From Methanobacteriota archaeon (lineage in GTDB: Archaea > Thermoplasmatota > Poseidoniia > Poseidoniales > Poseidoniaceae), in NCBI GenBank assembly GCA_018645535.1, contig JABGWN010000133.1, forward strand, positions 1-14,065: DNA of 14,065 nucleotides. The letters are read 5' to 3'. The notes under the pieces are model-generated. The model saw nothing but the letters and a program-made list of their open reading frames with translations. It did not search any database and was not told where the DNA came from. The translations under genes and the position numbers were made by a program. Shown one piece after another: positions 6,878 through 13,394 of this stretch (position 1 is the stretch's first letter; each line of letters starts with the position of its first letter).

Positions 6878-7366
6878 ATGCGCGTCCTCGATACTGCTGC
6901 CCTGCTGCATTGGCCAGTTGAGCGTTGCCGTGGTGGAATCGTTGCCTTTTCTCAACAAGAAGAGTTACTCAGAGTTGATGAACAACGATCCATGTTGATG
7001 GAATCAGCATCACTCAATTGGCAAGTACCACTCGAACCCGCTCTTCGACGAGCAAGAGAAATAGCCTCTGAAACCGGAGATTTACCTCGTCTATCTGAAG
7101 TGGATTTAGAGGTCCTTGCTTTAGCCATCGATCAAAATATTCCTTTGGTTACAGATGACTACCGAATGAAAAATGTGGCTCGTAAAGCAGGCATTCCAGT
7201 TGAAGGTGTTCTGACAAAGGGTGGCAAGAAACAGTGGAAATGGATTTTACGATGCATTGGTTGCAGAGCAGAAGAAGATGTACCTTCAAATGCGAAACAA
7301 TCGAAAAAAGACGATGTTAAAATCTGTGATCGATGTGGTTCGCCGATGAAATTGAAGCGAGGCTAG
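6878..7366 (+). CDS. nob1: rRNA maturation endonuclease Nob1 (PIN domain plus zinc ribbon)
   Basis: A 162-residue protein. Its N-terminal PIN nuclease domain has the acidic residues Asp5 (VLDTAALL), Asp76 (SEVDLEVLALA) and Asp93/Asp94 (VTDDYRM), which bind the catalytic metal. It is followed by a linker containing KGGKKQWKWILR and a zinc ribbon with Cys126, Cys129, Cys150 and Cys153 (CIGC...CDRC). This arrangement is that of Nob1, which cuts the 3' end of 16S rRNA during small-subunit maturation. I chose the ATG at 6878 because the first PIN strand begins immediately after it. A start at 6824 would add 18 residues that do not belong to the fold and would extend through the putative promoter. 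The stop codon abuts the stop of the opposing tatA gene. Confidence 0.93.
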   Translation: MRVLDTAALLHWPVERCRGGIVAFSQQEELLRVDEQRSMLMESASLNWQVPLEPALRRAREIASETGDLPRLSEVDLEVLALAIDQNIPLVTDDYRMKNVARKAGIPVEGVLTKGGKKQWKWILRCIGCRAEEDVPSNAKQSKKDDVKICDRCGSPMKLKRG

Positions 7367-7669
7367 TCACTCTTCATCACTAAGAGTTTCAAGGGCCTTG
7401 ACTTTCTTTTCTAATTCTTGAACAGACATTCCCTCAGGGTCAATCCCAACCGCTTTTGCACGGTCCATTAGTACTTGGTCTGGGGTTTTCCCGCCTGCTT
7501 CTAAATCAGCGATTGTAGCTGCAGTTGTTGCTTCTGAGAGTCCCTTGTTAAACTCGCCCTTTGAACGGCCGAGAGCATTCGCCATTTTTGGTAATCGTTC
7601 AGCACCAAACAGAATAAAGAAGATAGCCAAAAGAATGACGATTTCGAGTGGTCCCGGACTAAATGCCAT
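7367..7669 (-). CDS. tatA: Sec-independent (Tat) translocase protein TatA
   Basis: A 100-residue TatA/TatE-type subunit of the twin-arginine translocase, which exports folded proteins. It begins with a short periplasmic tail (MAFSPGPLE). A single membrane helix follows (about 9-22, IVILLAIFFILFGA). Next come the FG hinge and the amphipathic helix ERLPKMANALGRSKGEFNKG (24-43), and then a charged, probably disordered or helical tail. The ATG at 7669 places the membrane helix right at the N-terminus, as the family requires. An in-frame ATG at 7717 would add 16 polar residues and is less likely. A TATA-like GAACATACAG (minus strand, 7689-7698) is centred about 25 bases upstream, consistent with a leaderless transcript. 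No tatC is in the window. The MoaD-like gene lies 71 bases upstream on the same strand. Confidence 0.93.
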   Translation of the reverse strand: MAFSPGPLEIVILLAIFFILFGAERLPKMANALGRSKGEFNKGLSEATTAATIADLEAGGKTPDQVLMDRAKAVGIDPEGMSVQELEKKVKALETLSDEE

Positions 7670-7740
7670 TGTATTCCCTATACAGTCCTGTATGTTCTTG
7701 CTTTCAAGGCTTACCATCGCTTAAGCGCAAATTGTATCGT

Positions 7741-7989
7741 TCAGCCACCAGATACAGGAGGGAGAAGAGCGACTTCATCGCCTTGTTGTGGATGAATGTC
7801 CAGAGGGCACCTCTCCCCGTTCAAGGCCACAGCGAGTCCTTGTCCGATCCAGTGTTGCATATCGAGTGCATGGACAATATCCTCGATACTCATTCCGTGA
7901 TGCCACTCCACTTTTGACGTCCTCGACCCAATAGATTCAGCGATTGGGCCAAACGCCAATACGCGTACATACCCTGCAACTTCGGTCAT
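7741..7989 (-). CDS. MoaD/ThiS-like ubiquitin-fold sulfur carrier
   Basis: An 82-residue beta-grasp protein. VRVLAFGPIAESIG (9-22) is the first strand and turn typical of MoaD. VALNGERCPLDIHPQQGDEVALLPPVSGG (54-82) gives the conserved core ending in the di-glycine tail that is adenylated and thiocarboxylated. It could be the small subunit of molybdopterin synthase, or one of the archaeal small modifier proteins that double as protein tags; sequence alone does not separate these. No MoaE or E1-like enzyme is in the window. I chose the ATG at 7989, because the in-frame start at 8052 would overlap the divergent ABC gene and adds 21 residues before the first strand. The start shares a 50-base intergenic region with the ABC ATPase. 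Confidence 0.9.
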   Translation of the reverse strand: MTEVAGYVRVLAFGPIAESIGSRTSKVEWHHGMSIEDIVHALDMQHWIGQGLAVALNGERCPLDIHPQQGDEVALLPPVSGG

Positions 7990-8010
7990 GCATCGGGATT
8001 CATGCGGTAG

Positions 8011-8020
8011 TTTATCAATA
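8011..8020. promoter_or_regulatory. Central AT-rich box, possible bidirectional TATA element
   Basis: TTTATCAATA is the only AT-rich block in the 50-base gap between the MoaD-like start (7989, minus) and the ABC ATPase start (8040, plus). Its centre is about 25 bases from one start codon and about 27 from the other. It could therefore position transcription in both directions with essentially no leader. Neither gene has a visible ribosome binding site. Confidence 0.5.
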
Positions 8021-8039
8021 CGCAGCCGTAACGTTTTGC

Positions 8040-8729
8040 ATGGCGTTAGCACTGAAGGCGGAAGGCTTGTGGAAACTCTATGAATCGGGTGAATCCGTCA
8101 TCAAGGCTGTTGAGGATGTATCTCTTGAGGTTGAACAGGGTGCCATGGTTGCTATTATGGGTCCTTCGGGGTGTGGGAAAACAACCTTGCTCAATGTGCT
8201 TTCGGGAATTGATGAACCTTCCTCTGGATCAGTTACAATCAATGGACAGAACTTGTATGGTTCCAATGATGATGTCCGAACACGTGTTCGTGGCTCAAAC
8301 ATGGGTTTCATCTTTCAAGAGTTCAATCTCTTGCCGGTAATGACCGCCTTAGAGAACGTTGAGTTGCCTCTTCTGCTGCAAGGTAAAACCTCTCTTGAGG
8401 CGAGAGAAGAAGCGTCAAAAGCGCTCAATGCAGTGGGATTAGGCGATCGTTTACATCATCGCCCAGCAGAATTGTCTGGTGGTCAACAGCAGCGTGTTGC
8501 TGTAGCACGGGCCGTCGTTCATCGCCCAGCGATTGTCCTCTGTGATGAACCAACTGGGAATCTTGATACTGAAACATCTGAATCAATACTTGGATTGTTA
8601 CGAACCTTATGTAAACTCGGCAATACGACGTTTCTCATTGTAACTCACGACCATTCGATTGCAGAACAATGCGATCGTATTCTTCAGATGGCAGATGGGA
8701 AATTTCGCCAAGCATCTGAGGAGGAATGA
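8040..8729 (+). CDS. ABC transporter ATP-binding protein (LolD/MacB type)
   Basis: A 229-residue nucleotide-binding subunit with all motifs intact: Walker A GPSGCGKTT (41-49), Q-loop Gln93 (FQEFNLLP), signature LSGGQQQR (145-152), Walker B IVLCDE (165-170), D-loop GNLD (173-176) and switch His203 (VTHD). FQEFNLLPVMTALENVELPL and the PTGNLD wording are those of the LolD/MacB/FtsE clade, which drives mechanotransmission through FtsX-type permeases rather than classic substrate channels. The ATG at 8040 is chosen because the ABC fold begins there and a TATA-like box lies 20-29 bases upstream. An upstream in-frame ATG (7944) would run through the divergent MoaD-like gene. The stop overlaps the permease start (ATGA), so the two are co-expressed partners. 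Confidence 0.95.
   Translation: MALALKAEGLWKLYESGESVIKAVEDVSLEVEQGAMVAIMGPSGCGKTTLLNVLSGIDEPSSGSVTINGQNLYGSNDDVRTRVRGSNMGFIFQEFNLLPVMTALENVELPLLLQGKTSLEAREEASKALNAVGLGDRLHHRPAELSGGQQQRVAVARAVVHRPAIVLCDEPTGNLDTETSESILGLLRTLCKLGNTTFLIVTHDHSIAEQCDRILQMADGKFRQASEEE
8718..8724 (+). promoter_or_regulatory. Ribosome binding site of the permease gene
   Basis: GAGGAGG lies inside the end of the ATPase gene, one to four bases before the permease ATG at 8726, depending on which GAGG pairs. With the ATGA overlap it points to translational coupling of the two subunits. Confidence 0.6.
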
Positions 8730-11700
8730 AGTTGATTGCTCTGCTGCTCTTGGGTTTCGTCATAGCACTTCTGGCGACCATAGCAGCAATTGGGCTTCGC
8801 CATGATTGTTCTCTTAAGAATAGGGCAATCATCATAATCGTTCCACTCTTAGATTCCATCCTGTCTTATTTCGCTCTTGAATGGCTTGGTCTTGGCCAAA
8901 TGACGGTGTTTGTTGGAAGCGCCATGTTCGGAGTATTGAGTCTTCTAGGAGTACAAGCCCTACTCAGCCCAAGAAGACTTCTCGTGTTTAAACTCGCTTG
9001 GCAACAGATACGTCGTCGTCAACGTCAAGCAGCTCTTCTCATGGCAGGATTGATGATCGGTTCTGCGATAATTAGTTCCTCTCTTATCGTTGGCGATTCT
9101 TTAGGTGAGACAGTACGAAAGGAAGTTGAAGCAGCATGGGGCTCTACTGATATTGTAATCTCTGGATATGATTCCTCAATCGGACAGGTTGTTGAGATTC
9201 CATCATCCATTGTTGATGAACTACGAAGTCAGGATGTAGATGCAGTTGATTCCATTCAGGCTGGCCGGATTACAACAGCATCCGTCGAAACGAGTGAAGG
9301 AACTGCTGAACCAAACGTTCCTTGGTTTGCCCTAGAGCATCAAGAAGATGCTCTTATTGGGTCCTCCTCAAATGGTCTGACATGGTTTGAACTTGAAGAG
9401 GCAAGCCGTTTCTCAAACCGATCGATTGTGGTCATTAATCGGGCACTTGCTAACGAACTCGAGGTCGATGAAGGTGATGAGATTGAACTTGGTTGGTTTG
9501 TTCGTTCGGATGAAGGTATTGAACGTACAAAACAATTCTTTTTGATTCATGATGTCGTTTCTATGGCAAATCAAGGACAACTTGCTGGAACGACAGCTCC
9601 TGCGATATTTACTGATTTACAAACGGCTCAAACATTGCAACAAGCAGGTCAAAATGTAACCACAATCCGTTTATCGATCAAGGGCTTAGAAGAAACAAGG
9701 AATGGATATTCTCCCTTGATTGAGCAATTGGAACTGGCCTTGAATCAGACCATTAACGCAGAAGATTCTGGTTTGCAGTTCTTGACCGATGATGGAAGTG
9801 ATTCCTTCACCATTGCCTCTTCGCAAGGATTGGGGAGGATACAGGCTTCTCTTGTTCGTTCCATTAAAGAGAATCAAAGTGATTTGATGGAGGACTCCTC
9901 TCTCTTAGAGGTGTTACAGGTGCCATTGATTGGTTTGGAAGCAAACGGTTCAGAATTACTAACGCTTGCTGATGGGGATGTGAATCATATTGTATCAGAA
10001 GACGATGCGATTTGGCATTGGGGCCCTGGCGGTTTTGGATATGAGCGTAATGATAACCAATCATGGGTATGGAGAGTACCTTCAGGTTCCATTATCACTG
10101 ACGTCAGCATAGACGATGAGTACGGTTTTGCCTCATATGATGAGGGACTCATTCTTGGAAATAGTTCAGATGAAGATTCAACCATTCGTCTATTGAAAGA
10201 GAAGGATATAGTGGCAGTAGAACTCCACGAAGATACCTATTTTGCTCTTGAACAAGGTCTGAACCGGACACTATGGTATGGAGATCTTGTAAATGGTTCA
10301 CAAACACCCTACGTTCTCAATCTCAACACACCTTCAACGGTTTTGGATTGGGACTTGGAACATCACTCAGGCGACCTTTTCTTGAAAGTTGAAGGTCTTT
10401 TATCGATTGATTATTACAAACGAGTATGGAGCGGAGAAGAATCAAACTTTGTCGAGATTTCTGAAGCAGAATGGCCGATCTCATCTTCGAATACTCCCTC
10501 GGTGTGTGCATCTGGGAAAGGGTCTGTTGTAAGCGATCAAGAAGCATGGTGCATTGAATCTCCAGGAATCATTGTTCGCGCTATTGCGGATGGTTCGATA
10601 CAATCAATTCGCCTTCCTATCCTTTCAGATGCAGGAGGATTTGGAACCCTCCCACAGATGTTTTTCGCTATTGATGGTGACGTTCCTTCGTTGAATGTTA
10701 CCCAAACTGAACTGATGATTGGGGATCGATTGCAAATGATTTCTGGTGTCGCAAATGGTTCGCTAAATGCCTCTGGACTCTTCCAATTCGCCTTTGGTTC
10801 TGATGATTCGCAGCAACTCAACATCAATGGTTCGTTTACAGAAAACGATCAACTTTCGCAATTATCGGAACTTGAATCGGTCGTTCTTGGTCTTATCAAC
10901 ATCAAGGACGGTGAAACATTAGCAGCTGCTGAAGAAGACGAACGATCGATGCTCGTGTTTGGGTCTGTCTCGCTCGAAGAGCGTGTTGCGATTGAAAACC
11001 ATCTCAACGAACTCGTTGGATTTGATGAGATGTCCCTTTCGATTCGAACAGTAAAACTCGATGCTATGGAACAAGCCGAAGCCTCATCAGGCGTATTATC
11101 GGCAATGTTCCTTGTGTTTGGATCGTTTACGATAGCGGCGGGGGTCCTTCTTGTTGTGACCATCGTGATGATGTTGGTAGATGTTCGACAAAAAGAGTAT
11201 GCAACCGTAAGAGCACTTGGGTTCACGCGTTCTGATTTGCGATATATGACCATGATCGAAGGTTCAATTGCAGCCTTCTTCGGATGCGGGATTGGGTCGT
11301 TACTCGGCATGGGACTTGCCTGGTTCATTGGAATCGGCTTTTCGAGCGTCTTTGCTAATGCGGGTACGGATGTGTTTACATTCCATGTCGATTCATCTTC
11401 TCTTGCTTCGGGATGGTTCTGGGGTTTCCATCTCTCGATTCTGACATTGTTCTTTTCGGCTCTTTGGTCTTCTCGTTTGATTATCGTTCATGCGCTAAAG
11501 AGTGTCCCTCAACGGATTCCTAAGCACGTCCCATGGGGGATATACATCTTCTTGATCGTCATGGCAGGTGCGGTATTGGGAAGTATTGGACTGTTCTTTA
11601 TTGGAGGGGAAGGTGTTGAGCACTCAATGTGGATTTTGTTTGGCTGTAGTTCCATTCTCTTCACAATGCCAATACTGTTCTGGGTTATTCCTGTCCTTCG

Positions 11701-13252
11701 AGCCCGTCGTAAAATCGATGGTACGTTGCCAGTCTTCAGAGAGGCTCCTCGTAAAACGATAGGCTGGAGTGGTGTCGCTTTATTGGTATGGACAGGATTA
11801 CCGTCCTCACTCGATCCTGTACGCAATGATTTGATTCCAAATGAATTATCGTTTATTCTGATTGGTCTCGTGCAAGTCTTGGCAGGTGTGTTTGTCTTGG
11901 CTGCGCTTGCTCCAACGATGATACGTGGATTGTTACGTTTGCCAAAGTTATCTAGTGGCCCTGTTCTTCCAGTGGCGTTGTCCTATCCCCTTCAGAAACC
12001 TCTACGAACTGCTGTGGTGATGGGTATGTTTTCGATAACAGTATTTTCAGTTATCGTTCTAAGTGGTTATACACTTCAATTTGATAATTATTCCAGTTCA
12101 TTTGTCGAAGAATCAGAAGGTGAATTTGAGTTGATGCTTTCCTCTTCAAGGTCACGACCTTTGCAACTCGAAGGTCCAGTTGAAGAATGGGGGCTAAATA
12201 ATTCTAATATCGAACAAATCGATGCAATAGGAAGGGTCTATCGGGCCCAGGCATTCCTTGAGAACGATGAAGAAACTCGTTCCCCTTACATCCTAAGAGG
12301 CGTGGATCAAGGCTTTGTTGATCATGGTGGTATTTCACTCTACATTTGGGATGAAGGGCTCGGAGATTCCTCAGAGGAAGCGTGGGTTTCTATGTATCAG
12401 AGAACAGACATAGTTTTCGTAGATGCTTCGTTTGGTCTTGAATCATCCCTTGACGGAACCTCAGTTGGTATCTTTCCTGCCAAAGTTGGTGAGAACATTA
12501 CAATCATCGATTCAAAACAACCGAGTCACCGCCGTGTTGTGACTGTTGGCGGTATTCTTGAACAATCATCTTATTTGTTTTCTGCAGGTGTATGGATGCC
12601 TTCAGAACCAGTGATTGAACAATACGATGGTGATCTAACTCGAGTATATGTTTCTGTTTCGCCAGATAGTGAAGCAAGTCCATCATTCGACAGCGAAGGC
12701 GTATCTTACTACGAGGCTGCTGGAAAGTCAAAAGATGAAAGAGAAGCAGCAGCAGAACTTAGCCAACATTTGAGTTTAGATTTAGAAAAGGAAGGAATCC
12801 AAGTATCACTTATCGCAGAAGAAGTTGCCCTCATCCAATCCCTTGTTTTATCCATTCTCGCACTGTTCGAAGGATATCTATCCATCGGTTTGGTGATTGG
12901 TATCGCAGGCATAGGTGTCGTAACGTATCGTTCTGTCTCAGAAAGAAGAAAGCATATCGGAATGCTACGTGCGATAGGTTATACTCAAGGAATGGTCTTG
13001 AGAATCCATGTTATTGAAGTTACATGGGTCGCATTGTTAGGAATACTCAACGGCATTGTGGTTGGTCTGCTTTTCCACATAGGATTGCATTCCGCTGTAT
13101 GGGAAAAGGAGGGGGCATCCCTTGTCCTTCCTTGGACGACGGCTGTTGTTATGTTCGTGGGAGGTTGGATTCTTGTATTCTTGGCGACTCTAGGTCCAGT
13201 ACGTGCTGCATCTAAAGTTCCACCTTCGGAAGCATTGCGTTCAAGTTCTTGA
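8726..13252 (+). CDS. Very large double-FtsX ABC permease with long extracellular insert
   Basis: A 1508-residue permease partner of the preceding ATPase. Likely layout: three N-terminal helices (about 3-23, 33-52, 58-80); first FtsX entry helix (101-123); an extracellular domain of about 665 residues (124-788); three FtsX helices (789-818, 843-871, 899-922) with signature VRALGFTRSDLRYM (828-841); linker helices (937-959, 966-991, 1040-1068); second FtsX entry helix (1092-1115); a second extracellular domain (about 1116-1366); and three final helices (1367-1400, 1424-1452, 1470-1491) with LRAIGYTQGMVLR (1414-1426). The two RAxG motifs are the conserved cytoplasmic FtsX loops that contact the ATPase. 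The second extracellular domain has ordinary MacB size; the first carries extra beta-rich sequence around 390-690. Two fused FtsX modules mean one polypeptide could serve both ATPase copies. Substrate unknown; lipid, lipoprotein or peptide handling is possible. Confidence 0.92.
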   Translation: MKLIALLLLGFVIALLATIAAIGLRHDCSLKNRAIIIIVPLLDSILSYFALEWLGLGQMTVFVGSAMFGVLSLLGVQALLSPRRLLVFKLAWQQIRRRQRQAALLMAGLMIGSAIISSSLIVGDSLGETVRKEVEAAWGSTDIVISGYDSSIGQVVEIPSSIVDELRSQDVDAVDSIQAGRITTASVETSEGTAEPNVPWFALEHQEDALIGSSSNGLTWFELEEASRFSNRSIVVINRALANELEVDEGDEIELGWFVRSDEGIERTKQFFLIHDVVSMANQGQLAGTTAPAIFTDLQTAQTLQQAGQNVTTIRLSIKGLEETRNGYSPLIEQLELALNQTINAEDSGLQFLTDDGSDSFTIASSQGLGRIQASLVRSIKENQSDLMEDSSLLEVLQVPLIGLEANGSELLTLADGDVNHIVSEDDAIWHWGPGGFGYERNDNQSWVWRVPSGSIITDVSIDDEYGFASYDEGLILGNSSDEDSTIRLLKEKDIVAVELHEDTYFALEQGLNRTLWYGDLVNGSQTPYVLNLNTPSTVLDWDLEHHSGDLFLKVEGLLSIDYYKRVWSGEESNFVEISEAEWPISSSNTPSVCASGKGSVVSDQEAWCIESPGIIVRAIADGSIQSIRLPILSDAGGFGTLPQMFFAIDGDVPSLNVTQTELMIGDRLQMISGVANGSLNASGLFQFAFGSDDSQQLNINGSFTENDQLSQLSELESVVLGLINIKDGETLAAAEEDERSMLVFGSVSLEERVAIENHLNELVGFDEMSLSIRTVKLDAMEQAEASSGVLSAMFLVFGSFTIAAGVLLVVTIVMMLVDVRQKEYATVRALGFTRSDLRYMTMIEGSIAAFFGCGIGSLLGMGLAWFIGIGFSSVFANAGTDVFTFHVDSSSLASGWFWGFHLSILTLFFSALWSSRLIIVHALKSVPQRIPKHVPWGIYIFLIVMAGAVLGSIGLFFIGGEGVEHSMWILFGCSSILFTMPILFWVIPVLRARRKIDGTLPVFREAPRKTIGWSGVALLVWTGLPSSLDPVRNDLIPNELSFILIGLVQVLAGVFVLAALAPTMIRGLLRLPKLSSGPVLPVALSYPLQKPLRTAVVMGMFSITVFSVIVLSGYTLQFDNYSSSFVEESEGEFELMLSSSRSRPLQLEGPVEEWGLNNSNIEQIDAIGRVYRAQAFLENDEETRSPYILRGVDQGFVDHGGISLYIWDEGLGDSSEEAWVSMYQRTDIVFVDASFGLESSLDGTSVGIFPAKVGENITIIDSKQPSHRRVVTVGGILEQSSYLFSAGVWMPSEPVIEQYDGDLTRVYVSVSPDSEASPSFDSEGVSYYEAAGKSKDEREAAAELSQHLSLDLEKEGIQVSLIAEEVALIQSLVLSILALFEGYLSIGLVIGIAGIGVVTYRSVSERRKHIGMLRAIGYTQGMVLRIHVIEVTWVALLGILNGIVVGLLFHIGLHSAVWEKEGASLVLPWTTAVVMFVGGWILVFLATLGPVRAASKVPPSEALRSSS

Positions 13253-13261
13253 AATCACAAA

Positions 13262-13286
13262 CCCTTGACTGAGCAGCAATCAAGGG
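13262..13286 (+). terminator. Perfect 7-bp stem-loop after the permease gene
   Basis: CCCTTGA pairs exactly with TCAAGGG around an 11-base loop, starting 10 bases after the permease stop. No T-run follows directly, so it may be a 3' end-stabilising or processing structure rather than a true terminator. Confidence 0.45.
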
Positions 13287-13340
13287 ACTCGTAAGGCGAA
13301 TTAATTTAATAAAAATCCTCAATAAATATCACACCCATAG

Positions 13341-13348
13341 TATATATA
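13341..13348 (+). promoter_or_regulatory. Strong TATA box before surface protein gene
   Basis: TATATATA lies about 50 bases before the ATG at 13395. The predicted transcription start is near 13366-13372, leaving an untranslated leader of roughly 25 bases. This differs from the nearly leaderless genes elsewhere in the window. Upstream of the box the sequence is A/T-rich (13303-13328). Confidence 0.75.
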
Positions 13349-13362
13349 CGGCGTTTATCGTA

Positions 13363-13378
13363 GGGCGAGTTACCGCCC
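13363..13378 (+). other. Small GC hairpin in predicted leader of surface protein gene
   Basis: GGGCG pairs with CGCCC around a six-base loop, ending five bases before the ribosome binding site. It sits at or near the predicted transcription start, so it may cap the 5' end of the mRNA. Only five pairs long; tentative. Confidence 0.3.
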
Positions 13379-13382
13379 CATT

Positions 13383-13387
13383 GGAGG
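13383..13387 (+). promoter_or_regulatory. Ribosome binding site of surface protein gene
   Basis: GGAGG with seven bases to the ATG at 13395 is the best-placed binding site in the window and fixes this start codon. Confidence 0.75.
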
Positions 13388-13394
13388 ATATGAC

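Noticed and set aside
6800..6958. N-terminal extension of the DedA-type protein (53 residues)
   Set aside because: Polar, low-complexity translation that overlaps the divergent Nob1 gene and its promoter; the membrane fold begins just after the Met at 6799.
7944..8039. N-terminal extension of the ABC ATPase (32 residues)
   Set aside because: Would overlap the MoaD-like gene and its start; the ABC fold and a TATA-like box support 8040.
7990..8052. N-terminal extension of the MoaD-like protein (21 residues)
   Set aside because: Overlaps the ABC ATPase start and adds residues before the first beta strand of the beta-grasp fold.
10849..11328. Minus-strand open frame of 159 codons inside the permease gene
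   Set aside because: Antisense of a clearly coding FtsX region; Ser/Arg/Thr-rich low-complexity translation and no supporting start signals.
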